From the NCBI GenBank assembly GCA_016193045.1, contig JACPSW010000025.1:1-36895 (forward strand): 36,895 nucleotides of DNA. The letters run 5' to 3'. This DNA is from Candidatus Rokuibacteriota bacterium. Its GTDB lineage: Bacteria; Methylomirabilota; Methylomirabilia; Rokubacteriales; CSP1-6. The first letter of the stretch is position 1. Every line of letters starts with the position of its first letter. Below the pieces are notes generated by a model that was not told the DNA's origin, did no database searches, and saw only the letters and a list, made by a program, of their open reading frames with translations. A program made the translations under genes and the position numbers. Shown piece by piece: positions 1 through 7,784 of this stretch.

Positions 1-904
1 AGCCCACCGAGTCCGAGACGTCGCAGATCGTCACCATGTTGGGCTTGTCGCGCCGGCGCCGCCGGAGCACCATCTCCATCGGGACCCCGCCGTACTGGAG
101 GTTCTTCCGCACCGTCCGGCGCGCGTCGAGGCGCCCCCGCCTCTTCACGCGCTGGCGCGTCGCAAGCGCCTCCTTGATCCGGCGCGCCAGCTGGGCCACG
201 ATGGCCTTCATCTCCCCGACCTCGTCCACTCTGAGCGCGGAGAAAGCCTTGTCGATGAGCGGCGCCGGGTCCGCCTGCCGCCTCCGGTCGCCAGCCCGTC
301 CCTCGAGCTCGTGCTCGACGCGCCGGCGGACCAGGCGGCGGAAGGCTTCGAGGCGCAGCTCGAGGGAGCGGCGTATCCGCGCCAGCTCGTCGGGCGCCAG
401 GTCGCGTCCCTCGAGCAGTTCCACGATGCGCCCGAAATCCCGCTCGATGGCCCCCCAGTCGATGCCGGCGTAGATGCGGCGCGAGACATCGCCCACGTGG
501 AACCAGCCCATCAGCCGCTCCAGCCCGGGGGATCCCACGAACGCCTCCATCCCGCCTTCCCGTCCGCGCAGCAGGAGCTCGCTGATCTCGTCCAGCGTCG
601 GCGTCTCCTCGCTCAACAGCCGGTCGATCAGCCGCCGGATCCAGGCTTCCTCCCGTCCCAGCGCCCTGCCGAGCTCTTCGCCAAAGGCCCGGGCGTCGGG
701 AAAGGACGCGTCGAACAGCCGCTCGAACGTTCCCCGGTCCCTTCCCTCCTTGACCAGGGTCGTCGCGAGGGCCGCCTTGAACACGGCGCGGTCCCCCATA
801 TCGATCTCGGCGGCCGCGGTCAGCGCGTCCAGCGACTCGGACGGAGAGATGCGGACTCCCGCGCGGCGCAGATCACCGATGAACCCGAGGATGCGCCCAT
901 CCAT
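1..904 (-). CDS. CoxE-like VWA-domain protein, C-terminus cut by the window edge
   Basis: The visible 301 codons start at an ATG (complement of 902-904) with MDGRILGFIGDLRRAGV. A long helical region follows, then an Arg-rich stretch (LVRRRVEHELEG; KRRGRLDARRTVRKNLQYGG), and the left edge falls just after NMVTICDVSDSVG. The pattern 'GRLDxRRTxRxxLxxGGVPxExxxRRRRRxxPxxVxxCDxSxS' is that of CoxE-family VWA proteins. D-V-S-D-S is the metal-ion-dependent adhesion site (DxSxS) of the VWA fold. Family members usually work with a MoxR-type AAA+ ATPase in maturation of molybdenum hydroxylases or other metalloenzymes, so a MoxR or cox-type gene may lie beyond the left edge; this is inference. The start is four bases beyond the BKACE stop, so the two are probably cotranscribed. 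The family call is firm; the substrate is unknown. Confidence 0.82.
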   Translation of the reverse strand, partial: MDGRILGFIGDLRRAGVRISPSESLDALTAAAEIDMGDRAVFKAALATTLVKEGRDRGTFERLFDASFPDARAFGEELGRALGREEAWIRRLIDRLLSEETPTLDEISELLLRGREGGMEAFVGSPGLERLMGWFHVGDVSRRIYAGIDWGAIERDFGRIVELLEGRDLAPDELARIRRSLELRLEAFRRLVRRRVEHELEGRAGDRRRQADPAPLIDKAFSALRVDEVGEMKAIVAQLARRIKEALATRQRVKRRGRLDARRTVRKNLQYGGVPMEMVLRRRRRDKPNMVTICDVSDSVG

Positions 905-908
905 CGCC

Positions 909-1799
909 CTAGGACAGGTGCAGGATTTTCCGCGCTTCTTCCGGGGTCGCGATTTCCCGGCCGAGCTCCCGGGCGAGGCGGACGGCACGCTCGACCAGCT
1001 GGGCATTGCTCTTCACCAGCTCGCCCGGGAGATAGAAGACATTGTCTTCCAGACCGACACGGATGTTGCCGCCCAGGGCGAGGGCCATCGTGCCGAGGGG
1101 AAGCGTGAACCTCCCGATCGTGACCACCTGCCAGCTCGAGCCTTCCGGGAGCGCGTCGAGCATCTGAAGCAGGTTCATGGGCGTCGCCGGAACAGTTCCC
1201 CGGACGCCCAAGACGAAGCTGAAGTGGATCGGCGTCGGCATGACCCCCCACTGGACGAGCTCCAGAACGTTGGCGATGTGGCTGAGATCGTAGCACTCGC
1301 ACTCCATGTCGACGCCCCGGGCCACGCACCCCTTCACGAACTCGGTATTGAAGGTCTGGTCGTTCACGAACAGAAAATCGTCCCACGAGGGCGGCTTGCC
1401 GCCGAACGTGAACGTGCCGCAATTGACCGTGAGCTGGTCCGGGCGCGGCTGGATGTTCAGCAGCGCCATCCGCTCCTCCAGCGTGAAGTGCGTCGTATGG
1501 CCGTCGGGCAGGCGTTTGGAGCCGATCCCGTTCCCGACCTGGGTGATCATCTTCGGGCACTTCGCCTTGACCCGGCCGACGATCTCGCCGTAGTACCTGA
1601 GGTCGGCAGTCGGGTGACCCTTCGGGTCCCGCGCGTGGATGTGATGGACCGCGGCGCCGGCGTTGTAGCAGTCGTAGGCCGACTGGACGATCTCGTCCGG
1701 TTGCTCGGGCAGATTGGGATTGGCCTCCTTCCCATGCAGTCCGCCGGTCGTGGCGACCGTGATGACGACCTTCCCCGGGTTCTCGACGTTTGGCTTCAT
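909..1799 (-). CDS. BKACE family protein (beta-keto acid cleavage enzyme, Kce-like, DUF849)
   Basis: 296 aa, the usual length for the family that began with 3-keto-5-aminohexanoate cleavage enzyme of lysine fermentation. These enzymes condense a beta-keto acid with acetyl-CoA in a Zn-dependent reaction, giving acetoacetate and a new CoA ester. The sequence shows VVITVATTGG near the N-terminus, the metal-binding HHIHARD motif at about residues 52-58, and GGNIRVGLEDN near residue 255, which carries the conserved Glu ligand. The ATG (1797-1799) has AGGAG eight bases upstream and overlaps the iclR stop as ATGA, so the two are translationally coupled. A longer open frame upstream is just the same frame crossing iclR and is not coding. 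The exact beta-keto acid cannot be told from sequence. Pairing with an IclR regulator suggests a catabolic substrate. Confidence 0.88.
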   Translation of the reverse strand: MKPNVENPGKVVITVATTGGLHGKEANPNLPEQPDEIVQSAYDCYNAGAAVHHIHARDPKGHPTADLRYYGEIVGRVKAKCPKMITQVGNGIGSKRLPDGHTTHFTLEERMALLNIQPRPDQLTVNCGTFTFGGKPPSWDDFLFVNDQTFNTEFVKGCVARGVDMECECYDLSHIANVLELVQWGVMPTPIHFSFVLGVRGTVPATPMNLLQMLDALPEGSSWQVVTIGRFTLPLGTMALALGGNIRVGLEDNVFYLPGELVKSNAQLVERAVRLARELGREIATPEEARKILHLS

Positions 1800-2572
1800 G
1801 TCCCGGCTCCTCCCTTCGCCGTCTCCCAGTGGGCGGAAATGATCTCGGCCGTCGCGTAGAGGTCCGGAAGACAGGCTCGAGCCTTTTCGAGCGGAAACCG
1901 CGCCGAGGGCGCCATGACGGCCAGACCCGCGGTCACCTGGCGCTCGGCGTTGCGGACCGGGACGGCGAGACAGCAGACTCCGGCGAGGAACTCCTCGTTG
2001 TCCTCCGAATATCCCCGGCGGCGGATGACCTCGAGCTCCCGGGACAGCGCCGCCGCCGTGGTCATGGTGTTCTTGGCGTAAGGGGGAAAGGGCGCTGCGC
2101 GGAAGAGCCTCTGACGGACCGAAGGCGGCGAATAGGCGAGGAGCAGCTTCCCGTTGGCGGTGCAATGAACGGGGACCCGGCTTCCGGGCTTGAAGTCCAT
2201 GCGAAGCGGCCAGGCCGACTCCACGCGCTCCACGTAGACCACCTCATCGCCCGACAGCGCGCCCAGGTTGATGCTCTCGCCGATCTTCTCCGCCAGCCGC
2301 TGCATGTGGAGGCGCCGGGTGCTGTGGCCGGGCGCGTTCCGGATCGCCTGAAAGGCCAGCTCTTCGAGGGCGCTGCCGACGAGGTACCGCCGGCTCAGGG
2401 GGTCTCGCTGGAGGAGTCCCTCCTGCTCCAGCAGGAGCGCTAGCCGGTGGACCGTGGGCTTCGGCAGTCCGAGCGCGGGACTGAGATCGGCCAGGCTGAC
2501 GGGGGCCTCCTCCTGGACCACGCGCCGGAGGATCCGGATGGCCTTGAGAATCGGGGACTTGTGACGATCCAT
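1796..2572 (-). CDS. IclR family transcriptional regulator
   Basis: 258 aa from the ATG at 2570-2572 (MDRHKSPILKAIRILRRV). An N-terminal winged helix-turn-helix (VSLADLSPALGLPKPTVHRLALLLEQEG) precedes the IclR effector-binding domain (INLGALSGDEVVYVERVES, VPVHCTANGKLLLA, GYSEDNEEFLAGVCCLAVPV). These are textbook family signatures. A GTG at 2611 would add 13 residues, but that start lies upstream of the palindromic operator and the family usually begins near the ATG chosen here. The gene precedes and overlaps the BKACE gene, so it most likely controls that gene and itself. IclR proteins usually respond to small carboxylic or aromatic acids, which would fit BKACE substrates. The effector is not known. 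Confidence 0.88.
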   Translation of the reverse strand: MDRHKSPILKAIRILRRVVQEEAPVSLADLSPALGLPKPTVHRLALLLEQEGLLQRDPLSRRYLVGSALEELAFQAIRNAPGHSTRRLHMQRLAEKIGESINLGALSGDEVVYVERVESAWPLRMDFKPGSRVPVHCTANGKLLLAYSPPSVRQRLFRAAPFPPYAKNTMTTAAALSRELEVIRRRGYSEDNEEFLAGVCCLAVPVRNAERQVTAGLAVMAPSARFPLEKARACLPDLYATAEIISAHWETAKGGAGT

Positions 2573-2592
2573 TCCATCAGATGGAACGGATC
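2566..2592. promoter_or_regulatory. Palindromic operator at the iclR start
   Basis: A 27-bp palindrome centred on 2579 has 13-base arms with one mismatch (2571/2587). Its core TTCCATCAGATGGAA is perfect. It resembles known IclR-family operators of the TGGAA(N)TTCCA kind. It overlaps the iclR start codon and lies downstream of the putative -35/-10, where a bound repressor would block transcription. Autoregulation is inference; the palindrome itself is directly visible. Confidence 0.7.
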
Positions 2593-2619
2593 GTTTCGGT
2601 AGACGGTCCACGCATCGTC

Positions 2620-2647
2620 TCTAAACCGCCGGCGTTGGACTTGTCAA
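2620..2647 (-). promoter_or_regulatory. Putative sigma70-type promoter for iclR-BKACE
   Basis: On the minus strand a perfect TTGACA (2642-2647) is followed after 16 bases by the weak -10 TTTAGA (2620-2625), about 50 bases before the chosen iclR ATG. The promoter sits in the short gap between the TauE/SafE stop and iclR, with the palindromic operator just downstream. The -10 is a poor match, so the assignment rests mainly on the -35. Confidence 0.45.
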
Positions 2648-2666
2648 GCCCCCCTTTTTCTTTCGC

Positions 2667-3434
2667 TCATCGGACGAGGAGCGCGCGCCCGATCAGCGCC
2701 AGTCCGTAAGCCGTGAGGAGAAAGAGGACAACCGCCCTGAATGCCCAGGACGGGACGAGAAACCGCCGGAGCGCGACGCCGCCGACAAACCCCGCCAGGG
2801 CGATCGGGACCACCCGGACGTACAGCGCCGCGGTCTCGGCGGACCAGTAGCCGAAGGCGGTGTAGCTGATCACGCGCAGGAGGTCCGTCACCAGAAAGTA
2901 GACGAGGATGCCGGCGACAAACACGCCGGGTGCGAACCGCTTCCACGTCAGATAGACGGCGATGGCGACACCGCCGGTGCTCAGCCAGCCGTCGAGGAAG
3001 CCGCCGACGAGGGCCGCGCCGGCGCCGGGTCCGGCTCCCCGCGCCGGGGCCTCGGGCGGCGCCGCGACCAGCGGCCGGGCCACCTGGAAGCCGACGAAGG
3101 CGAGGATCACGACGGCCAGGGCCAGACGCCCGATCTCGGGCGACACGCCTCCGAGCACGACCGTCCCGACCAGAACGCCGACGATGAGAAGCCCGAGCGA
3201 CCACGGCGCGAACGGCGGGACCTCGCGCAGGGCGTCCCGGCGCACGTGGCGACGGTGCTCCCACAGGAGCGGCAGGGTCAGCGTGTCCGAGATCAGCATC
3301 ACGGCCGGAACGACGATCTGGGGAGGGGAGACGAGCGCGAGCGCCGAGGTCGCGAAGAGCGCGAACGCGAAGCCGGCGAACCCGAAGCTGACCCCGCCGA
3401 TGAACACGCCGAGGGTCGATCCGAACCCCAGCAC
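2667..3434 (-). CDS. TauE/SafE family membrane exporter/permease
   Basis: 255 aa, strongly hydrophobic, with about eight predicted membrane segments. It opens with a glycine-rich helix (GVFIGGVSFGFAGFAFALFA), has a charged cytoplasmic turn WEHRRHVRRDALREVPPFAPW, and carries the second repeat GAALVGGFLDGWLSTGGVAIAVYL typical of the duplicated TauE/SafE fold (Pfam PF01925). Members export sulfite, sulfoacetate or related organic anions. The start is a GTG with GAGG-type spacing, 12 bases after the acyl-CoA synthetase stop, so it is likely the tail of that transcript. The substrate is unknown; nothing nearby points to sulfur chemistry. Confidence 0.8.
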   Translation of the reverse strand: MLGFGSTLGVFIGGVSFGFAGFAFALFATSALALVSPPQIVVPAVMLISDTLTLPLLWEHRRHVRRDALREVPPFAPWSLGLLIVGVLVGTVVLGGVSPEIGRLALAVVILAFVGFQVARPLVAAPPEAPARGAGPGAGAALVGGFLDGWLSTGGVAIAVYLTWKRFAPGVFVAGILVYFLVTDLLRVISYTAFGYWSAETAALYVRVVPIALAGFVGGVALRRFLVPSWAFRAVVLFLLTAYGLALIGRALLVR

Positions 3435-3446
3435 CCTCGGCCTCGG

Positions 3447-5120
3447 TCAGTTCTTCAGGAGGCGGCGGAGGAGCTTGCCGGCCGCGGTGATCGGCAGCTC
3501 GTCCTTGAACTCGACGACGCGGGGCACCTTGTAGCCCGTCAGCCGCTCCTTGCAGAAGGCCACCAGGTCGGCCTCGCTCACGCGCCCGCGGTGCTCCTCC
3601 TTGAGAACCACGCAGGCCTTGACGACCTCGCCCCGGTACGCGTCAGGCTGGCCCACCACGGCGACGAGCCTCACCGCCGGATGGCCGTAGAGGACTTCCT
3701 CCACCTCGCGGGGCCAGACCTTGAAGCCCGCCGTGTTGATCTGATCCTTGGTCCGGTCCACGATCACGAAGTAGCCGTCCTCGTCCATCCGCGCCACGTC
3801 GCCGGTGTGCAGCCACCCGCCGGCCAGGGCCTGCGCGGTCTCCTCAGGCCGGTTCCAGTAGCCCTTCATCACCTGTGGCCCGCGGACCACCAGTTCCCCC
3901 GGCTCCCCCGTGAAGAGGTCCACCCCCGTCTCCAGGTCGATGATCTTGGCGTCGGTGTCGGGCAGCGGGATCCCGATGGACCCGGGCTTCGCGCGGGTCA
4001 GGGGGTTGGCGTGGGTGAGCGGGCTCGTTTCCGTGAGGCCGTAGCCCTCGATCAGCACCTCGTGGCCGGCCAGCTCGTCGAAGGCGGCCTTGACGCTGGC
4101 GGGCAGCGGCGCCGCGTTGGTGCGGCAGGCGCGGAGCGAGGAGTAATCCGCGCGACGGCTCTCCGCGTTATTCAGCAGGGCGATGAACATGGTCGGGACG
4201 CCGAAGAGCCGGGTCGCCCTGAAGCGCTCGACGGCTCGCGCGACCGTCACCGGGTTGAATCTTCGGAAGACCAGGATGGTGGCGCCGGCGTACAGGGGGA
4301 CGTTCATCACCCCGGACATGCCCCCGCTGTGGAACATCGGCAGCGCGCCGACGCAGACTTCCGCCCCCGGCTCGAAGGCGTACCACTCGGCGAACTGGAT
4401 GGTGTTGGCGACGATGTTGCGATGGGTGAGCATGGCGCCCTTGGGCGCCCCGGTGGTGCCCCCGGTGTAGAGCAGGACCGCCACGTCTCCCGCCGGATCC
4501 ACTGCGGCGGGCGACACCCCCTGCCCATCCTCCCGGAGCAGCCCGTCGAAGCGAAGACTCCCGGGCGGGATGGCGCCGCCGGGAGACCCGGCGACGACGA
4601 GCGGGATGCCGAGACGCGCGGCGATCCCGGCTGCAGGCGGCGCTCCCGCCGAGGCGGCCACCAGGAGCCGAGCGCCGGCATCGGCCGCCTGCCCGTCGAG
4701 CTCGCGCTCGGTCAGGGCCGGATTCACCGGGAGGGCGGTGGCTCCGAGGAGCCAGGCGGCGTAGAAGCCGGTGACCAGCTCGGGTCCGTTCGGCAGGGAC
4801 AAGGCCACGCGATCCCCCTTGACGATGCCCAGCCGCCTCAACCCCGCCGCGAGGGCGTGGACCGAGCGCCAGAGGCTCTCGTAGGTCACGGCCCCCAGCT
4901 CGGCGCCCGTTTCGTGGTCCAGCATCCTGAGGGCGCAGCGGTGGGGGAAGCGCTCGACGGTTCGCTCGAGAATCCACCAGGCCGGGACCTCGGGGTAGGC
5001 AAGCGAAGTGGGCAGATGCGACGGCCAGACGCGGTGCCAGGCCCGGGCCCCCTCACCTTTGTCCTCTCCCCCGGCGGGGGAGAGGGGCGCCCAGGCTTGC
5101 GGGTTTGAGATCCCGTCCAC
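3447..5120 (-). CDS. AMP-forming acyl-CoA synthetase (long/medium-chain type)
   Basis: 557 aa, a member of the ANL adenylating superfamily that activates a carboxylic acid with ATP and CoA. Visible motifs are the phosphate loop YTGGTTGAPKGAML, the adenine-binding YGLTETSP, GGWLHTGDVARMDEDGYF, the hinge VDRTKDQINTAGFKVWPREVEE, and the catalytic lysine in ITAAGKLLRR at the end. The family-like N-terminus is RVWPSHLPTSLAYPEVPAW. It is preceded by about 30 unusual residues because an intergenic C/G-rich hairpin repeat lies in frame inside the coding sequence. No ATG, GTG or TTG occurs between the repeat and the conserved block, so the GTG at 5118-5120 is the best start. The gene is 15 bases downstream of korC and probably in the kor operon. 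The exact acid is not known. Confidence 0.85.
   Translation of the reverse strand: MDGISNPQAWAPLSPAGGEDKGEGARAWHRVWPSHLPTSLAYPEVPAWWILERTVERFPHRCALRMLDHETGAELGAVTYESLWRSVHALAAGLRRLGIVKGDRVALSLPNGPELVTGFYAAWLLGATALPVNPALTERELDGQAADAGARLLVAASAGAPPAAGIAARLGIPLVVAGSPGGAIPPGSLRFDGLLREDGQGVSPAAVDPAGDVAVLLYTGGTTGAPKGAMLTHRNIVANTIQFAEWYAFEPGAEVCVGALPMFHSGGMSGVMNVPLYAGATILVFRRFNPVTVARAVERFRATRLFGVPTMFIALLNNAESRRADYSSLRACRTNAAPLPASVKAAFDELAGHEVLIEGYGLTETSPLTHANPLTRAKPGSIGIPLPDTDAKIIDLETGVDLFTGEPGELVVRGPQVMKGYWNRPEETAQALAGGWLHTGDVARMDEDGYFVIVDRTKDQINTAGFKVWPREVEEVLYGHPAVRLVAVVGQPDAYRGEVVKACVVLKEEHRGRVSEADLVAFCKERLTGYKVPRVVEFKDELPITAAGKLLRRLLKN
5049..5085. repeat. C/G-rich nested hairpin repeat, copy 1 (inside the acyl-CoA synthetase 5' end)
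   Basis: Contains CCCCTCACC (5049-5057), then a perfect 10-bp stem CCTCTCCCCC / GGGGGAGAGG (5063-5072, 5076-5085) with loop GGC. The same module occurs at 16088, 24245 and 25587. Here the outer GGTGAGGGG arm is missing. It is translated as part of the N-terminal extension of the acyl-CoA synthetase. Confidence 0.8.
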
Positions 5121-5135
5121 GCGTCGCCCGGGGGG

Positions 5136-5705
5136 CTACGCTCTGCGCGCGACCGCGTCCAACTGGTAGCCGAGGTCCAGCGCCTTCAGGTTCTCCTCGT
5201 GGAAGCGCGGGATCACCGCCAGCATCGCCCGCTTCATCGCCTCGAAGTCCATCCCCGCCAGGCGCGTCAGCGCCCCGAGCATGATCATGTTGGCGAAGAG
5301 GACGTTGCCCAGGCGCTCCTTGGCGAGCGCCGTGGCCGGGACCTCCACGTGACGGCCGGGAACGTCGGACCGGACCTCCTCCACCATCTCGGGGTCGTAG
5401 AGGATCTTGCCGCGGCAGAGTTCGTGAAATCTCTTGTAGGCGGGAGCGGAAAAGGCGACGAAGACATCCGCATTTTCCACCACGGGGCTGTCCACGTACT
5501 CCGGCGAAATGACCAGCTGGGCCCGGACGTACCCCCCGCGGGTCTCGGTGCCGTGGCTCTTCAGCATCGTGACCCGGTGGCCCTGGTTGATGGCGCAGAG
5601 GCCCAGGATCTGACCCATACGGATCACGCCCTGGCCGCCGAAGCCCGAGATCAGGATCTCGGTGCGGGTCTTGGCCGGGGCCTCCTTCGTCTCAGTGCCC
5701 GCCAT
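5136..5705 (-). CDS. korC: 2-oxoacid:ferredoxin oxidoreductase gamma subunit (KorC-type)
   Basis: 189 aa. The N-terminal glycine-rich ILISGFGGQGVIRMGQILG is the hallmark of the gamma domain (POR, Pfam PF01558). It is followed by SHGTETRGGYVRAQLVIS and FANMIMLGALTRLAG. With the alpha, beta and ferredoxin subunits encoded just upstream it forms a four-polypeptide complex that interconverts a 2-oxoacid plus CoA with an acyl-CoA, CO2 and reduced ferredoxin. The ATG lies inside korB, overlapping its last 14 bases. 2-Oxoglutarate is the favoured substrate because of the D-A-B-C order and the TCA genes nearby; 2-oxoisovalerate-type enzymes have similar subunits, so the substrate stays tentative. Confidence 0.85.
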   Translation of the reverse strand: MAGTETKEAPAKTRTEILISGFGGQGVIRMGQILGLCAINQGHRVTMLKSHGTETRGGYVRAQLVISPEYVDSPVVENADVFVAFSAPAYKRFHELCRGKILYDPEMVEEVRSDVPGRHVEVPATALAKERLGNVLFANMIMLGALTRLAGMDFEAMKRAMLAVIPRFHEENLKALDLGYQLDAVARRA

Positions 5706-6540
5706 CGCCCGACCCCTTTTCCGTCATCTTCGTGCGGACCCGCTCGTTCATGTCGCGGAGGATCTTGGAGAATTCCGGCCGGCTGTTGGAGGCGTCGTGC
5801 TTGATGCCGGTCTCCCACGTGAAGTCCGTCTCCTTGCCGTCCACGGTCCGCCCCTGGGTGTGCTCCCAGATCCACTCGAGGTTCTTGAGGGTGTCCCGGG
5901 TCCCGAGGGCGTAGGCCCCGAAGTTCTCGTTGCAGGGGAAGCGGACGTGGACGAAGGAAAAACCATCGTTCTGGAGCGCTTTCTTGACGATCTTGACGGT
6001 CTGGTGCCACTGGGTCGCCGTGGTCTCGGCCACGAACGTCGCCCCGGCCGCCTTGACGACATCGCACGGGTCGAAGGACGGCTCGGCCATGCCGTAGGGG
6101 CTCGAGTTGGTCACGTAGCCCGCGGGCGTGGTGGGGGAGAACTGGCCGCCCGTGGACTCGTAGCCCATGTTGTCCTCGCAGATCACCGTGACCCCCAGGT
6201 TCCGGCGCGCGGCGTGGATCAGGTGGGAGGTGCCGATGGCGGCGGCATCGCCGTCCCCGACCACGATCAGGTACTTCTTGTCGGGCTGGGCGATCTTGAG
6301 GCCGGTGGCCACCGCGAGCGCGCGCCCGTGGGTGGCCCCGAAGTTGTCCCCACCCCACGTGGCGAAGGTCTGGCGCCCGACACAGCCGATGCCGGTGCCG
6401 AAGATGACGTCCTCCTGCTTGAACCCCAGCTCGTCGATGGCCTGGAGGAGCCAGTTCTCGATCATCCCGATGCCGCAGCCGTGGCAGGCCTTCGTCGGGA
6501 TCTGGCTCGGCCTCAGATATTTCTGCGCCAGCTTATTCAT
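5692..6540 (-). CDS. korB: 2-oxoacid:ferredoxin oxidoreductase beta subunit (KorB-type, TPP-binding)
   Basis: 282 aa. The thiamine diphosphate motif begins GDGDAAAIGTSHLIHAAR and ends about 28 residues on in ICEDN (GDG...N). Upstream, CHGCGIG and GTGIGCVGRQ supply the cysteines that bind the catalytic [4Fe-4S] cluster in this family. The next hallmark block is NMGYESTGGQFSPTTP. The ATG is two bases beyond the korA stop and the 3' end overlaps korC by 14 bases, so synthesis of the subunits is tightly coupled. This subunit decarboxylates, or in reverse carboxylates, the 2-oxoacid. KorAB-type sequences of this kind act mostly on 2-oxoglutarate, making succinyl-CoA, which links the operon to sucCD; that assignment is inference. 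Confidence 0.87.
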   Translation of the reverse strand: MNKLAQKYLRPSQIPTKACHGCGIGMIENWLLQAIDELGFKQEDVIFGTGIGCVGRQTFATWGGDNFGATHGRALAVATGLKIAQPDKKYLIVVGDGDAAAIGTSHLIHAARRNLGVTVICEDNMGYESTGGQFSPTTPAGYVTNSSPYGMAEPSFDPCDVVKAAGATFVAETTATQWHQTVKIVKKALQNDGFSFVHVRFPCNENFGAYALGTRDTLKNLEWIWEHTQGRTVDGKETDFTWETGIKHDASNSRPEFSKILRDMNERVRTKMTEKGSGDGGH

Positions 6541-6542
6541 GG

Positions 6543-7784
6543 CTACCTCACTTCCGTCCAGATGTAGGGGAGCTCGGGAATCGAGCCACGCCGGGCGACA
6601 CCCTCGAGCGCCGTGGCGACCTCAGCGACGGTGTGGAGCTCGCCGCTCTTGCCCATGAAGTGGACCTTCCGCTTGTCCGGGGCGGCGCGCATGACCTCCC
6701 GCACCAGCTGGCCGTCGTAGTTCAGCTCGCAGACCAGGTATCGCGCGTCCCGCTCGAACAGCTCGTCGGCGAACGGCCAGAGCGAGATCAGCCGCAGGAA
6801 GCCGGCCTTCACCCCCCGCCGCCGGGCCTCCAGGACCCCGGTCTTCACCGTCCGCGAGGCCGCCCCGTAGGCGACGGCGATTACCTCCGCGTCCTCCAGC
6901 CCTACCGCCTCGTAGCGGAGGATCTCCTCCCGGTGGTGGCGGATCTTGTTGACCAGCCGGTAGGTCTGGGCCCACTGCGCCTCCATCGCCTCGATGTCGT
7001 AGCCCTCCTCGGTGTGGGTGTAGGCCGAGACGCAGATCCCGGTCCCCTTGCCGACGATATTCGGCGGTACGTCGATGGCATCCGAATTCAATGGGTAAAA
7101 CGGCATCGTCAGGTTGTGACGCCGCGGCACCACGATGCCGCCCAGCTCCGCGTAGTCCCGCGGCAAGAACAGGTCCTCGAACATGTCCGAGATCACCTGG
7201 TCGGTCAGAATGGTGACCACGGTCCGGAAGCGCTCGGCGAGGTTGAAGGCGTCGATGGTGAGCCAGAAGCTCTCCTGCACGCTGTTGGGGGAGAGGACGA
7301 TGGTCTCGATGTTCCCGCCATGGCTGCAGTAGCGGGCGACGTAGAACTCTCCCTGCCCCGGGGCGCCGGTGATCCCGCTGATGGGGCCGACCCGCATCGC
7401 GTCCACCACGACCAGCGGGATCTCGTTGGTGATGGCCCAGCCGTAGGCGTCGTGCATCAGGGTGTAGCCGGGGCCGGAGGTGGCGGTCATCGCCTTGAGA
7501 CCCCCGAGGCTCGCGCCGGCGCACATGTGCATCCCGGCCAGCTCGTCCTCGGCCTGCATGTAGTATCCCCCGACCTGGGGGAGCCGCTTGGACATGTACT
7601 CGGCGATGTCGGTGGCGGGGGTGATGGGGTACCCCGCGAAGACCCGGCACCCGGCGGCAATGGCCCCCTCGGTCAGGGCATAGGTGCCCGCCTCGAGGAG
7701 GCGGCGCCCCTCACGATACCGTTCGGCCCACTCCGCCCACGGCGCCACCAGCTTTTCGCTCACTCCGGTCTGTATGATCGCCAT
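6543..7784 (-). CDS. korA: 2-oxoacid:ferredoxin oxidoreductase alpha subunit (KorA-type)
   Basis: 413 aa. Family motifs run in order: EGAIAAGCRVFAGYPITPATDIAEYM, MQAEDELAGMHMCAGASLGG, TATSGPGYTLMHDAYGWA, then the CoA/substrate domain with GAPGQGEFYVARYCSHGG. The C-terminal domain has VIAVAYGAASRTVKTGVLEARRRG and FLRLISLWPFADE. This subunit supplies the pyrimidine-binding and CoA-binding domains of the complex. The ATG lies within korD (25-bp overlap). No sign of damage. Together with korB and the two-cluster ferredoxin korD it makes a complete ferredoxin-linked enzyme able to run in either direction. Confidence 0.87.
   Translation of the reverse strand: MAIIQTGVSEKLVAPWAEWAERYREGRRLLEAGTYALTEGAIAAGCRVFAGYPITPATDIAEYMSKRLPQVGGYYMQAEDELAGMHMCAGASLGGLKAMTATSGPGYTLMHDAYGWAITNEIPLVVVDAMRVGPISGITGAPGQGEFYVARYCSHGGNIETIVLSPNSVQESFWLTIDAFNLAERFRTVVTILTDQVISDMFEDLFLPRDYAELGGIVVPRRHNLTMPFYPLNSDAIDVPPNIVGKGTGICVSAYTHTEEGYDIEAMEAQWAQTYRLVNKIRHHREEILRYEAVGLEDAEVIAVAYGAASRTVKTGVLEARRRGVKAGFLRLISLWPFADELFERDARYLVCELNYDGQLVREVMRAAPDKRKVHFMGKSGELHTVAEVATALEGVARRGSIPELPYIWTEVR

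Noticed and set aside
3246..5108. 620-codon plus-strand frame
   Set aside because: Antisense to the acyl-CoA synthetase and TauE/SafE genes; composition is low-complexity and no motif is visible.
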